From Candidatus Spongiihabitans thiooxidans (GTDB taxonomy: Bacteria > Pseudomonadota > Gammaproteobacteria > Arenicellales > Poriferihabitantaceae): a stretch of 39,513 nt of DNA. The stretch is taken from assembly GCA_001543005.1 (NCBI GenBank), contig LFLB01000024.1, forward strand, positions 1 through 39,513, given 5' to 3'. The stretch's first letter is position 1. The number at the start of each line of letters is the position of its first letter. Below, piece by piece: positions 18,347 to 27,107 of the stretch. The translations under genes were made by a program, and so were the position numbers. The notes below the pieces were generated by a model, which was given only the letters and a program-made list of their open reading frames with translations, was not told the origin of the DNA and searched no databases.

Positions 18347-18662
18347 CACGCCTTACAAAGGGCTTATTTTAATAATGCAAATCTACAAGAAGCTGTATTC
18401 ATCCATGGTAAATTACAAAAGGCGCAGTTGAGTGGCACCAACTTACAAAAGGCTTGTTTTTTTGGAGGCTGATTTACAAGATGCTGATTTAACCAACGCC
18501 AATTTACAAATGGCTGATTTTAAAGGAGCGATAATAGAAGTTAAGCAGTTGTTGAAAGCAAAAACCCTATACAAGGCAAAACTGCCCGATGGAATGGAAT
18601 AGGAGCTTAAGAAACAAAACCGGAACTTTTCGAAGAACCCAACGAATGAACAGGAAACTTAA
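18347..18662 (+). pseudogene. Degraded pentapeptide-repeat protein gene
   Basis: Translation in the frame from about 18353 gives LQRAYFNNANLQEA and GTNLQKACFFGG, then a stop. The next frame continues EADLQDADLTNANLQMADF, then QLLKAKTLYKAKLPDGME before a TAG. The A(D/N)LxxA periodicity every five residues and the closing KTLY-KAKL segment are typical of pentapeptide-repeat proteins. The remnant needs at least one frameshift near 18470, has an in-frame stop at about 18600, and a further base loss is likely near 18625. No start codon or ribosome-binding site is visible. It is not functional as it stands. Confidence 0.72.
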
Positions 18663-18699
18663 TTCATGCCTACCGAAACTGAAAAACCCAATCACAGTT

Positions 18700-19860
18700 T
18701 TAATTAAATATTTCTGAAAATATTTTTTCGAGTCTAGCACTTATGTCATCTTCTAAATTTTCGGTGTGCGGTATTCCTAACGTGATTAACACTTCTCCAA
18801 ATTTTTTATAGCCGCCTTGGCTTCTCATTTCCACCCACTCTACTCCACGATTAGCGAGTTGAGTTTTATTTTGTTCTGAAAGTTTATCAGCAATAAATAT
18901 ATTGCTGTCTCGCGCGATTACCGCATCAGCACTTTCCGAGTTGCCGCGTCCCATTAACTTAACCTCGCACCGATATTCCATATCATCCATTTTCAAAAAG
19001 AAATCCACTTCTCTATTCACTTCCCCTTTTTGGACGATGCTATTCCTTGTTTTCGTAGAATAATTTTGTTTTGGAACATCAAACAATTTACACAAAGAGA
19101 CCATTAACGGACCTTCTACTTGTTTGCCAGCAGTGCTCCACAGACCACCTCGAAATGCCGCTCTTTTCACTGCCAAAGCATTTATAACAATCAAACTTTC
19201 ATTAATGTCCAGTTCGACACTAACTTTATTGAATTTAATCTGCAGAATTAGATTTAGATCATCGCTCTTAGTTAATTGCTCGATTATCGAGCAAAGTTTT
19301 TCGTAATGCGCATTTGATGCGCCAATCACAATCTCACGCTTCGCGGTGTTGTGCATATTCATGATGATCTTTCTATTTAAACCAGCATGAATAATAATTT
19401 CATCGCTTGGCAAATCAGAATTGAGCATCTCTTTCTGATACCAATCAACATCAATGTCTTGATTGGTTAGTTTTGCTTCTGCAACTCTCCTAAAAAAATC
19501 AACCGCAAATTGCATAAATTCAGCATCAATCAGAGTCACAATTTCTGCCCGATAATCTTCGCCATCAAGAAGGCGAAGAACGATATTTTTTATTACGTAG
19601 TTTGTTAACGTCATTATAATTCTTTTTTTAAATTCCTGTATAGTTAAAAAATTAGTCGGGGCTTCACCAAGCAATTCATAATCGTTCTTTTTCACAAAGG
19701 TTTTCATATACTCGAAATATTCCTCGTTTGTCTCAGATAAGAAAAAACGCCGGTCTAAGTGTTTAGCTGTCCTCCAGAATGTCCCGCTACCAGCGAATGG
19801 ATCAAAAACTAAATCGCCCTTATAATGAGTAATACTCAATGACTCTTTTGCATAATTCAA
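18700..19860 (-). CDS. Methyltransferase C-terminal part with CfrBI-like restriction endonuclease
   Basis: The first 60 residues carry the SAM-binding motif of a beta-class DNA methyltransferase (DPFAGSGTFWRTAKHL) and continue the protein encoded just upstream in another frame. From the methionine at residue 83 (base 19614) the sequence looks like a CfrBI-family nuclease: AFRGGLWSTAGKQVEGPLM near residues 232-250, then REVDF and CEVKLMGRGN, giving a D-x(n)-E-x-K catalytic pattern. The nuclease may be a gene of its own starting at 19614 (304 residues), or may be fused to the methyltransferase. CfrBI-type enzymes are paired with N4-cytosine methyltransferases, which fits the neighbour. The TTG at 19860 is only the open-frame edge, not a natural start. 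Confidence 0.75.
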   Translation of the reverse strand: MNYAKESLSITHYKGDLVFDPFAGSGTFWRTAKHLDRRFFLSETNEEYFEYMKTFVKKNDYELLGEAPTNFLTIQEFKKRIIMTLTNYVIKNIVLRLLDGEDYRAEIVTLIDAEFMQFAVDFFRRVAEAKLTNQDIDVDWYQKEMLNSDLPSDEIIIHAGLNRKIIMNMHNTAKREIVIGASNAHYEKLCSIIEQLTKSDDLNLILQIKFNKVSVELDINESLIVINALAVKRAAFRGGLWSTAGKQVEGPLMVSLCKLFDVPKQNYSTKTRNSIVQKGEVNREVDFFLKMDDMEYRCEVKLMGRGNSESADAVIARDSNIFIADKLSEQNKTQLANRGVEWVEMRSQGGYKKFGEVLITLGIPHTENLEDDISARLEKIFSEIFN

Positions 19861-20461
19861 ATGGGAAAACTGCCGAATGCACTTTGTTGAAAGTGGGATC
19901 TATTTCCCACACGTTCGAGGATTCGTAATTATCCGCCACCTTGCTCGACTGCACTGTTTGCCAATCATATTGCTTGATATTCCAGTCAATTAATTTGTCC
20001 GTTTGCTTTCGATAAACCATCAAATATTCGGTTCTTGCATTTGGCTTATATGCCAACGGTTTCCTATGCTGCAGAAAACCTGCATTTCTATTTTTTACAC
20101 TCGCTTCTGGTTTCACCCAAACAATATCATCGATAAATTCCCAGCCGATAGCGGTTAGAGCATGATGCAAATCAAAAGGGATTGGATGACGCTTAGAAGA
20201 ATGTTGTCGACTTATTCGTGCGACGATGACTGGGGAAGTATTGACAATTAAAAATCGCCCTTCTTTTGTTTTATCATGCGTAAGTTTAAATACTTCTTTC
20301 AAAAAGGAAAGATATGATTTATAGCTCGGATATATTGAGTAGTCACGAGCATTATAATACGGTGGCGAGGTGAATGTCAGGTGAAAACTTTCATCAGGAA
20401 TCTCTTTTAAGGTATTCCTAACATCGCCCAACACGACAACATTTTTCAAATAACATAACAC
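19820..20461 (-). CDS. DNA methyltransferase N-terminal part, frameshifted (probable N4-cytosine)
   Basis: This 213-residue frame holds the N-terminal part of a beta-class DNA methyltransferase. The catalytic motif is TSPPYYNARDYS (residues about 31-42), and the target-recognition region follows (WEFIDDIVWVKPEASVKNRN). The frame ends at FPFELCKRVIEYYSL, exactly where family members go on to YKGDLVFDPFAGSGT, and that continuation lies in the next frame of the minus strand. Removing one T in the sequence TTACTCATTATAAGG at about 19819-19833 would restore one continuous enzyme. Motif IV before motif I and the SPPY core indicate an N4-cytosine or N6-adenine enzyme of the beta class. The start overlaps the HEAT gene end by 16 bases. 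Confidence 0.78.
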   Translation of the reverse strand: MLCYLKNVVVLGDVRNTLKEIPDESFHLTFTSPPYYNARDYSIYPSYKSYLSFLKEVFKLTHDKTKEGRFLIVNTSPVIVARISRQHSSKRHPIPFDLHHALTAIGWEFIDDIVWVKPEASVKNRNAGFLQHRKPLAYKPNARTEYLMVYRKQTDKLIDWNIKQYDWQTVQSSKVADNYESSNVWEIDPTFNKVHSAVFPFELCKRVIEYYSL

Positions 20462-20997
20462 TTGCGGTGTTCCAACTTGTCTTTTGATGTTTTTTTGGAA
20501 CTAAAATATGCTTTTTTTATTACCGCTTGAATTGTCTCATTTTCATGCTGGCTTAGTGAGGTTAACATTGCATCGACTGCTTGATCGCCTTTAAATACCA
20601 GTAGCCCGCGAATGGCTTGGCTAACCACTTTCGGATCTTCATCGGTTAGAAATTCTGATAATGCTTTAACTGTTTTCTTGCTTTTCATTCTCCCAAGTGC
20701 AGATACAGCCTCTCTCCTGACATTAGTTGATGGGTCAGTTTTAGCTATCTTAAATAAAATGCCCATCCCTGCTTCTTGCTTCGTTTTGCCTAATGTTTTT
20801 ACTGCATTCAATCGAATTTTTTGGTTATCGCTATTTAATAGATTCAACACCCATTTAACATCAAAATTATTCGGCAAACGCCCCAAATTTTCCAATATAA
20901 ACAACGTGCTTTTAGCGTCACTTTGTGATTGAACAAGGGCACGCACGGCTTCATGACCGTTAGATTTAACTACTTCTAAATGTTCTTTTGTAAGCAT
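20446..20997 (-). CDS. HEAT-repeat protein upstream of the methyltransferase
   Basis: A soluble alpha-solenoid protein of 183 residues from the chosen start. HEAT-like repeats are evident in WVLNLLNSDNQKIRLNAVKT, TDPSTNVRREAVSALGRMKS and DEDPKVVSQAIRGLLVFKGD, each about 31 residues apart. The frame stays open to 21066, but the region before MLTKEHLEVVKSNGHEAVRALV is not protein-like, so I prefer the ATG at 20997; no strong ribosome-binding site supports either. Its 3' end overlaps the methyltransferase start by 16 bases, so the two are co-expressed. HEAT proteins serve as scaffolds or DNA-contact proteins; a role with this restriction-modification pair is inference. Confidence 0.78.
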   Translation of the reverse strand: MLTKEHLEVVKSNGHEAVRALVQSQSDAKSTLFILENLGRLPNNFDVKWVLNLLNSDNQKIRLNAVKTLGKTKQEAGMGILFKIAKTDPSTNVRREAVSALGRMKSKKTVKALSEFLTDEDPKVVSQAIRGLLVFKGDQAVDAMLTSLSQHENETIQAVIKKAYFSSKKTSKDKLEHRKCYVI

Positions 20998-21211
20998 TTT
21001 TTTACAATCCACATTATCTGAAATTGAGCACCGCTGACTCATTCTCGGTGTATGAGAGTGTCGCATTATAAACGGCAGATAACTCTATTATGGATATTTT
21101 GCTTTTTCATTCGGTGGCGTTTTCTGTGTTGCTAATCTTAGAGTGAAATATACAGAAACCGAAAATAGAAAATAATGGGTTTCGAACAAAGTTGGAAACT
21201 GTGCCGTTCCT

Positions 21212-22100
21212 CTATTTTGAATCTATCTTAACATAAGGCGCAATAGCCTCTAGCGTCTTCGGGCCAATGCCTGGGATTTTCAACAGGTCTTGAACCGATT
21301 GATAGGGTCTGGCGGCGATGATTTTAGCGGCGATGACCGGGCCGATGTGGTTGATTTGCTGGAGTTGTTTGCTGGTGGCGGTGTTCAGGTCCATGGGATT
21401 GGTCGTTGACGGCTCGTCTCTTTTTTTCTGTTGGTTCCGAAATTCCCGCCGTGCTTGCTTCTCCGCGCGCTTCTCCTCTCGCCGACGCTTGCGCTTCTCG
21501 GCGATGATATCGGGGTCGGTTTCGGCCCATATTCCGGCTCGTTTGAGCATGGCCGCGACTTCGAGATCCTGAAGTTCTTCAAGCACTAAATCACTGGGCA
21601 GACCACTCGGTGACGGGCGGGTTTTGCCGTGGATTCTGGCCAAGCCTTGTTCAATCAGGATGCGGCCGAGATCGTGGCCGTCGTGGGTTTCGATGAAGGC
21701 GTAGAAGCGGCCAGCGTCCTAGCGCTCGGGCGTAACTGGTGTGGATGGTGAATGGCCGGGATAATACCTGATTGGTGTATTCGGCGGCGCCTCTGCCGAA
21801 ACGTATCACGGCATGGCGGTTATTAAGGCTAAAATGGTCTTGCTGTTCGCCGATTCTTTCAAAGTCGGCCTTGCTGCCGTAGGTGGTTTCCGGGCAATCG
21901 ACATAGTAGAGCCGCAGGTGAAGTTCGCGCCCGGCCGCATTGACTTTGAAACTGTCGCCGTCGTTGAGTCCAGCATCAATGAGGGTAACGCCCTTTATGC
22001 TGATCAGTTCGGCGGCATGCATCGGCATTGCCATGCAACCGAGCAAGAGCAAGGCGAAGCGCGGGACGTGCCGCAGCACCTGCCGCAAGTATTTTTTCAT
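21212..22100 (-). pseudogene. Frameshifted secreted thermonuclease with C-terminal helix-hairpin-helix domain
   Basis: Two frames on the minus strand make one gene. From ATG 22100 the product has a signal sequence (MKKYLRQVLRHVPRFALLLL, then a lipobox-like LLGC) and the staphylococcal-nuclease-like core: DAGLNDGDSFKV, then LRLYYVDCPETT, then GRGAAEYTNQVLSRPFTIHT. Near 21715 the frame is lost. The other frame continues FYAFIETHDGHDLGRILIEQ, GLARIHGKTR, a charged linker and a ComEA-like helix-hairpin-helix domain (MDLNTATSKQLQQINHIGPV). One base change near 21710-21722 would join them. The catalytic arginine and aspartate positions of the fold are only partly preserved in my reading. It may be a pseudogene or a sequencing error. 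Confidence 0.72.
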
Positions 22101-22130
22101 GAGGATATTTTCATGAGGATATTTTCATGG
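22090..22130. repeat. 14-bp tandem repeat over the thermonuclease start
   Basis: The 14-base unit TTTCATGAGGATAT recurs with a period of 14 about two and a half times. On the minus strand it places three ATG codons, each preceded by similar sequence, around the start of the thermonuclease gene. Confidence 0.8.
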
Positions 22131-22259
22131 AGACACTGTTTATAGCGGGAGTTTGTGCGGTTGCATTACGGAAATAGGGTCGTGCCTTCCAGAGATTATC
22201 GAATTATGCCATAATCGACCGACCGCCGAAAAATGTCAAATCCGGCTAACTCTTCGACC

Positions 22260-22470
22260 ATGAACAATCTTATTCATATCGCAACCGTGAAACCTGCTCA
22301 GTTTCTTTCCAGCAATCTCCCGGACTTATCGCCAGACGACTGGTGGCAAAATCATGTGTGGGTAGCCTGAGCGACCAACAACGGAGGATAGCGCGAGAGC
22401 AGAACTACACCAAACCGCAACAACTCGACTTAGCCGCTTTGCTGCGGGTGCGGTATTCCAATTTTGTTCT
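22260..22470 (+). pseudogene. Possible remnant of a Swt1-type HEPN protein N-terminus
   Basis: From ATG 22260 one frame gives MNNLIHIATVKPAQFLSSNL and DLSPDDWWQNHVW before a stop. The next frame continues LSDQQRRIAREQNYTKPQQL and DLAALLRVRYSNF. The LDLAALLRV segment after a basic helix resembles the start of Swt1-family HEPN domains in large bacterial ATP-binding or helicase proteins. The family's continuation and its RNxxxH-type motif are absent. If the reading is right, this is a frameshifted, 3'-truncated scrap of such a gene. I rate the family assignment as tentative. Confidence 0.35.
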
Positions 22471-22598
22471 ATCGCCCATAACAATACGAACTATCTATAA
22501 TAACAATTTGTTACCCATGCGTTTTGTGCATACCCTACGCGATTTTCGCCGCTGTTGCGCGGCATCTAATTTCACATAACTAATCAGGTTCCATTATT

Positions 22599-23447
22599 AT
22601 GCAATTTACTCACGAACGAGAATTCACCTATACCCGCGCTTACCATGGCCCGCTTCGTTGCGTCATCCTCGACTGGGCTGGCACGACCATGGACTTCGGT
22701 TGCATGGCGCCTGCTGTCGTTTTTCGTCAGGTATTCGAGAAAGCCGGTGTGCCGATCAGCCTCGAAGAGGCACGTATCCCGATGGGCGCGCATAAAAGAG
22801 TCCATATCGGTTTGATATGCGAAATCCCCAGTGTTCGTCGTCGTTGGGTCGAAACTCACGGCACCGAACCTACAGACGACGATGTGGGTCGCATGTTTGC
22901 GGATTTCATCCCCATGCAGGAAGCCTGCCTTTCTGAATATTCGCAGCTTATTCCGGGCACGCTCGAGGTCATCGGCGAATGTCACAAACGTGATTATAAA
23001 ATTGGATCAACTTCCGGTTATCTGCCGGGCATGTTAGCCATCAACCAGGCGGATGCGGAAAAACAGGGCTATATTCCCGATGCCACCTTTGGCGCTGGCG
23101 ATGTAAAGCGCGGCCGCCCGTTCCCGCACATGGTGTTGCGTAACATGCTCGAACTCGACATTTCACCGGTGCAATCGGTGGTCAAAGTCGACGATACCTT
23201 GACCGGTATCGAGGAGGGTTTGAATGCCGGTTCATGGGCTGTCGGCCTGGCCATTTCTGGCAACGAGGTCGGTGTGCAGCTTGATGAATGGGACGCATTT
23301 TCGGAGGAGGTTAAACAAAAACATCGGGATCGAATCTATCCCACCATGTATCAACGCGGTGCCCACTATGTCATCGACAGCATTGCCGATTTGGTGCCCT
23401 GCCTGGATGACATTGAAGCTCGATTGCGGCGTGGTGAAAAACCTTAA
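22599..23447 (+). CDS. phnX: Phosphonoacetaldehyde hydrolase (phosphonatase) PhnX
   Basis: A 282-residue HAD-superfamily enzyme that splits phosphonoacetaldehyde into acetaldehyde and phosphate. The HAD nucleophile motif is LDWAGTTMD with Asp25. The cap domain has PMGAHKRVHI, where Lys66 matches the Schiff-base lysine that defines PhnX. IGSTSGY is HAD motif II, and GRPFPHMVLRNMLEL and VVKVDDTLTGIEEGLNAG complete the active site. About 15 extra residues precede the usual N-terminus. No transaminase gene (phnW) or phosphonate transporter is in the window, so the substrate must come from elsewhere in the genome. A maleate-isomerase-family gene follows 44 bp downstream and is probably co-transcribed. 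Confidence 0.9.
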   Translation: MQFTHEREFTYTRAYHGPLRCVILDWAGTTMDFGCMAPAVVFRQVFEKAGVPISLEEARIPMGAHKRVHIGLICEIPSVRRRWVETHGTEPTDDDVGRMFADFIPMQEACLSEYSQLIPGTLEVIGECHKRDYKIGSTSGYLPGMLAINQADAEKQGYIPDATFGAGDVKRGRPFPHMVLRNMLELDISPVQSVVKVDDTLTGIEEGLNAGSWAVGLAISGNEVGVQLDEWDAFSEEVKQKHRDRIYPTMYQRGAHYVIDSIADLVPCLDDIEARLRRGEKP

Positions 23448-23491
23448 GCCTTAACTCGGTATGGCGGGGAGTTTGTTTATTTTAGGAAGAC

Positions 23492-24259
23492 ATGATTCTG
23501 ATTGAGCGCCTTCCATTCGAGCTGGATGACGGCATTGCCAAGCGCGCAAAAATCGGACTCATCGTTTTGGCAACGGATTACACCATCGAACATGAATGGC
23601 GCACAATTTTTCATCATCTCAATGGCGTGGCCCTGTATCAAAGCCGCATCCTCAACGACGATTTGATCACCGCGAAATCGCTCAAGGCCATGCAGCCGCG
23701 AATAACGTTTTGTGCCGAATTATTTACCCCGGGCACGCCTGTGAATGTGGTGGCTTATGGCTGCACCTCCGCGTCAATCGCTATCGGTGAGGAAAAAGTA
23801 TTTGAGAATATTCATGCCGCCCAGCCCACGGCGCATTGCACCACGCCGATAACCGCTGCCTTTGCAGCCTTTAAAGCCTTCAACGCCAATCGCATTGGCG
23901 TATTGACGCCCTACCCCGCCGAAGTCAACAAAATTGTCGCTAAATACATCGCAGACCGAGGTGTTGAGGTTCCTGTGTTTGGTTCATTTAATGAGGACCG
24001 AGACTCAAATGTGTCCCGAATTACGCCCGATTCCATCGAAAAAGGTGTTCGCGAAATTATTAAGCGCGCATCGGTAGAGGCTGTTTTTGTTTCCTGCACC
24101 TCGGTGCGCCTGGTTGAAGCGTGCAAAGAACTGGAAGTCAGTCTCGGTGTTCCTTTGACCTCTTCGAATCACGCTATGGCATGGCATGCTATGCGCTTGG
24201 CAGGAATTGATGACCAACTGCCCCGGTTTGGATCGTTGTTTGAATTGCCGTTGCCCTAG
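23492..24259 (+). CDS. Maleate isomerase / arylmalonate decarboxylase family protein (Asp-Glu racemase superfamily)
   Basis: A 255-residue cytoplasmic enzyme. The two catalytic cysteines lie in VVAYGCTSASIAIG (Cys91) and VFVSCTSVRL (Cys202), and RIGVLTPYPAEVN is the connecting family motif. This is the maleate cis-trans isomerase/arylmalonate decarboxylase branch, which also includes EutA of ectoine use. Which reaction it performs cannot be told. It sits 44 bp after phnX in the same direction, with a GGAAG sequence before the ATG, so the two may work on the same or linked compounds. That link is inferred from position. It is a different branch from the hydantoin-racemase-like enzyme at 6420-7121. 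Confidence 0.82.
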   Translation: MILIERLPFELDDGIAKRAKIGLIVLATDYTIEHEWRTIFHHLNGVALYQSRILNDDLITAKSLKAMQPRITFCAELFTPGTPVNVVAYGCTSASIAIGEEKVFENIHAAQPTAHCTTPITAAFAAFKAFNANRIGVLTPYPAEVNKIVAKYIADRGVEVPVFGSFNEDRDSNVSRITPDSIEKGVREIIKRASVEAVFVSCTSVRLVEACKELEVSLGVPLTSSNHAMAWHAMRLAGIDDQLPRFGSLFELPLP

Positions 24260-24303
24260 ATTATAGTATTGGATCGCGGTCTTATACCATCGTCTTGGAT
24301 CGT

Positions 24304-24329
24304 CGTACTAAATCATCGTACTAAATCAT
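24304..24329. repeat. 13-bp tandem duplication
   Basis: The unit CGTACTAAATCAT stands twice in direct succession between the convergent maleate-isomerase-family and O-methyltransferase genes. Confidence 0.85.
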
Positions 24330-24348
24330 CTTGGGCTATTTCAAAATG

Positions 24349-25011
24349 TTATCGCTTCCTGACCAGAAACAATCCATCCCCTACGGCAATCATAGAGATA
24401 TCAACACGTAGATCATTGGAAATCACCTGGTTTAAATTTCTGATGCTGGTCGTGTCATCGCTGTTATCTTTTTCATCAACTACCGCACCATTCCAAAACA
24501 CGTTATCAACGACGATAAGTCCATTAGGGCGAATTAGCCGCAACGCATATTCATAATAATGGACGTAGTTGGTTTTATCCGCATCAATAAACACCATGTC
24601 AAAATGGCTCTCCAAACCCTGGTTAATCAACTGGTCCAGGGTCTCTACGGCAGGACCAATTTGCAGATCAATTATTTCGTTAACGCCGGCTTGTTGCCAA
24701 AATGGCTTGCCCATATCGGCCCATTCGCGGCTAACGTCGCAGGCAATTAAACGGCCGTCGTCGGGTAATGCCAGGGCCATGGATAATGCGCTATAGCCGG
24801 TGAATGTGCCAATTTCAATTATCTGTTTCGCACCGATCAGTTTTACCAGCATCGCCATAAACTGCCCCTGATCGGGGGAGATTTGCATTGCGGATGCTTT
24901 CAAATTTTGCGTCAATTGCCTGAGCAATTTTTGTTCTTTGGTTTCTCGCAATGAAACTGATTTTATGTATTCGTATAGTTTTGGGTGATGGCTGACTGGA
25001 TTTTTCGACAT
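24349..25011 (-). CDS. SAM-dependent O-methyltransferase (caffeoyl-CoA OMT family)
   Basis: A 220-residue class I methyltransferase. Motif I is IIEIGTFTGYSALSMALAL, and later motifs are RLIACDVSREW, FDMVFIDADKTNYVHYYEYA and GLIVVDNVFWNGAV. These are the metal-binding aspartates and the SAM pocket of the small cation-dependent catechol O-methyltransferases. The N-terminal helix region (ETKEQKLLRQLTQNLKASAM, then QISPDQGQFMAMLVKLI) is also typical. Bacterial members methylate catechol-like hydroxyls; the natural substrate is unknown. It is convergent with the gene to its left and stands alone. Confidence 0.9.
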   Translation of the reverse strand: MSKNPVSHHPKLYEYIKSVSLRETKEQKLLRQLTQNLKASAMQISPDQGQFMAMLVKLIGAKQIIEIGTFTGYSALSMALALPDDGRLIACDVSREWADMGKPFWQQAGVNEIIDLQIGPAVETLDQLINQGLESHFDMVFIDADKTNYVHYYEYALRLIRPNGLIVVDNVFWNGAVVDEKDNSDDTTSIRNLNQVISNDLRVDISMIAVGDGLFLVRKR

Positions 25012-25220
25012 TGCGTTCCTGCTATTAATTTAGAGAAGCTCTGAATAATGCCATCCTGACGTGATCAGCACAAGAAAATCCAACGGCGGAGACACGGCAT
25101 GCCTTGCCTCCACATCCTGGTCTTCACCCCCATGTTTGTACGCCGAGGCACCGCAATCGGGTAAAATACCATGTTAGATTTCTGAATGGATTGTTTTATT
25201 ATGGGTGTTTTATTATTTTG

Positions 25221-25296
<76 letters not shown>

Positions 25297-25389
25297 TTAT
25301 AATCAATACCTTACAGGGTTATCTTACACCAATATCCTTAGGTTAGCGGGCTGCTAGCGCGTGATTGTCTTATCAATCATTGGCCGGCA

Positions 25390-25677
25390 TTATGGATTTA
25401 AAGCCCATATAATCCCCACAACAAGCAACGCAATTCCTGACAATTTCATAGAGCGACTGGTACCTCCTCCCAACATTCTTGCAAGCATCGTGAACGGGCG
25501 GGATATTTTATTTTCTGCATTGACAGACTCGACCATATTCTTGCTGAACGCAAAAAATATCACGCCTGTAACTACCAGCAGTATGCCCGCGTATTTTGTT
25601 TCGCCCTGGATTGCTAAAAAAATAGCCGAAAGAATACAGGCTAAACTCGCCACAAAAGGAATTTGCCGAATCAACAT
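25390..25677 (-). CDS. Small hypothetical membrane protein
   Basis: I do not recognise this protein. From the ATG at 25677 it has 95 residues with three hydrophobic segments: IPFVASLACILSAIFLAI, YAGILLVVTGVIFFAF and LSGIALLVVGIIWAL at the C-terminus. A basic loop (SRPFTMLARMLGGGTSRSMK) lies before the last one. The frame is open to a TTG at 25710, but the ATG fits a small membrane protein better. Its 3' gene neighbour is tRNA-Lys on the other strand, and the TfoX-like gene lies just upstream in the same direction, so the two may be co-transcribed. Confidence 0.55.
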   Translation of the reverse strand: MLIRQIPFVASLACILSAIFLAIQGETKYAGILLVVTGVIFFAFSKNMVESVNAENKISRPFTMLARMLGGGTSRSMKLSGIALLVVGIIWALNP

Positions 25678-25741
25678 TGGCGTCGCCGCAAAATCGCCGC
25701 CCGCCAACAAGAAAGTGCGCCGGCGTTTTCAATTACACCTG

Positions 25742-26101
25742 TCATCGCTTTGTTTTGTCTTGCTTGCATAAAATTTGCCTGGAAGCCTTCACAAAATAAT
25801 TTTTCCAAACCTTTGTTTTGGTCGCATCCGGATTTTCAAACAACGCATACCCCTTTTTAACATGCCCATTAGAAAAATACTTTAACGACGTTGCCGTTCC
25901 ACTGGCAATCAGTTCAACAACTTCCTTTTCCGGCAGTTTGAAGGCCAGCCCGGCCGGCGACCATGATGCGCACATCGCCCCATTGACATAAAACCCCGCA
26001 CCGTTAAAAAAGTGTCTGGCCTCCACAGGAACAGCGATCTCATCCCCGATTTTCAGATCATTTATAAGGCTGGATAATTTGTCTAAATATGTTTTAGCCA
26101 T
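25742..26101 (-). CDS. TfoX N-terminal domain family protein
   Basis: A 119-residue soluble protein resembling the TfoX N-terminal domain. It opens MAKTYLDKLSSLINDL and contains ARHFFNGAGFYVNGAMCASW followed by SPAGLAFKLPEKEVVELI and YFSNGHVKKGYALF, the conserved elements of that fold. The C-terminal TfoX domain (competence regulator) is missing, as in many stand-alone members whose function is unknown. The basic C-terminal tail is not part of the domain. No competence genes are nearby. Confidence 0.72.
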   Translation of the reverse strand: MAKTYLDKLSSLINDLKIGDEIAVPVEARHFFNGAGFYVNGAMCASWSPAGLAFKLPEKEVVELIASGTATSLKYFSNGHVKKGYALFENPDATKTKVWKNYFVKASRQILCKQDKTKR

Positions 26102-26193
26102 AATTTTTCAATGAGATATAACATGGGACAGCAAATAAGAATTATAAATGTATTTCTGTTGTGCAATCTTGATTTCGAGACAATTCCAGTCTT

Positions 26194-27107
26194 CTAACAA
26201 GCTCTGGAAACAATCCACTTGCTGAAAGGCCGACAATAATTTCTGACTTTCGGGTTTTGTGATTGTGCCAGGTAGTAGCCGCACCCAGTCACAATCTTGT
26301 CCTGAAAAGGCGCGACCAGCAACCCTTTTTCCAGCGCATCGCTGGTTAAAACATTGCTGGCCAAGGTAAAACCGTTTCCGAGTTCCGCGGACTTTAACGC
26401 CAAGTGCGCGTGATTGTAATGGGGGCCGTCTTTGGTTTCTATATTGGTTGCAAGGGAATGCCGCTTGGCGGCCACTGAAATCCAGTCTTGCCAGGAAACG
26501 CCCACGTTGTCATCGTGAATAAGCGTGAAATTCGACAAATCAGTCACGTCGATTGATTTTACGTTTTGTATAATTTCAGGATTGCACATCGGAAATATTT
26601 CTTCCGGGAATAATAACCGCGTGTTATTGGTGTTTGCGGTCGCGTTGTGTTTTTATCAGTCATGAATAATATTCCCAAGTCGGCTTCCGATGAACGCAAG
26701 CTATCCCGAAAATCATACGTGACTATTTTTATGACTATACCCGGGTGAAGCGCCTCGAATTCCGACAAACCAGGGATTAGCCAGCGCGATGCGAACGAGT
26801 CCGTAGTTTGTATGGTGATGATCGTTTTATTTTTACGGCGATCAATTTCACTATTGGAGAATTTCTCCAACCGATCGAGCAGAGAACCCAACTCCAGTAT
26901 ATAACGAATTCCAGAATCGGTCAGCTCGATCGCGCGAGTGCTCCGCTCAAACAGTTTAAGACCCAACCAGTCTTCAAGAAAACGCACTTGATGGCTTATC
27001 GCGGAAGAGGTCACGCACAACTCATCCCCGGCTTTTTTAAAGCTTTTATTGCGCGCCGCGGACTCGAAAGCCACGATGGCGTTTAACGGGGGAAGCCGCC
27101 TTCTCAT
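26194..27107 (-). pseudogene. Frameshifted LysR family regulator (GcvA-like)
   Basis: From ATG 27107 one frame encodes the LysR DNA-binding domain (LNAIVAFESAARNKSFKKAG and ELCVTSSAISHQVRFLEDWL) and the first half of the effector domain. It runs out of frame at about 26600-26640 and stops. The second frame resumes TNNTRLLFPEEIFPMCNPEI and continues through the GcvA-type C-terminal part to 26194. The two overlap by about 30 bases. A single base change near the stretch encoding TDKNTT would restore a protein of about 300 residues, the normal LysR length. The target genes are unknown; regulators of this class often control the divergent neighbour, here the methyltransferase fragment and DMT transporter. 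Confidence 0.8.

Noticed and set aside
22343..22579. 78-codon plus-strand frame before phnX
   Set aside because: Its first third looks like the second frame of a decayed HEPN-like gene and the rest is not protein-like; it is treated as part of the pseudogene.
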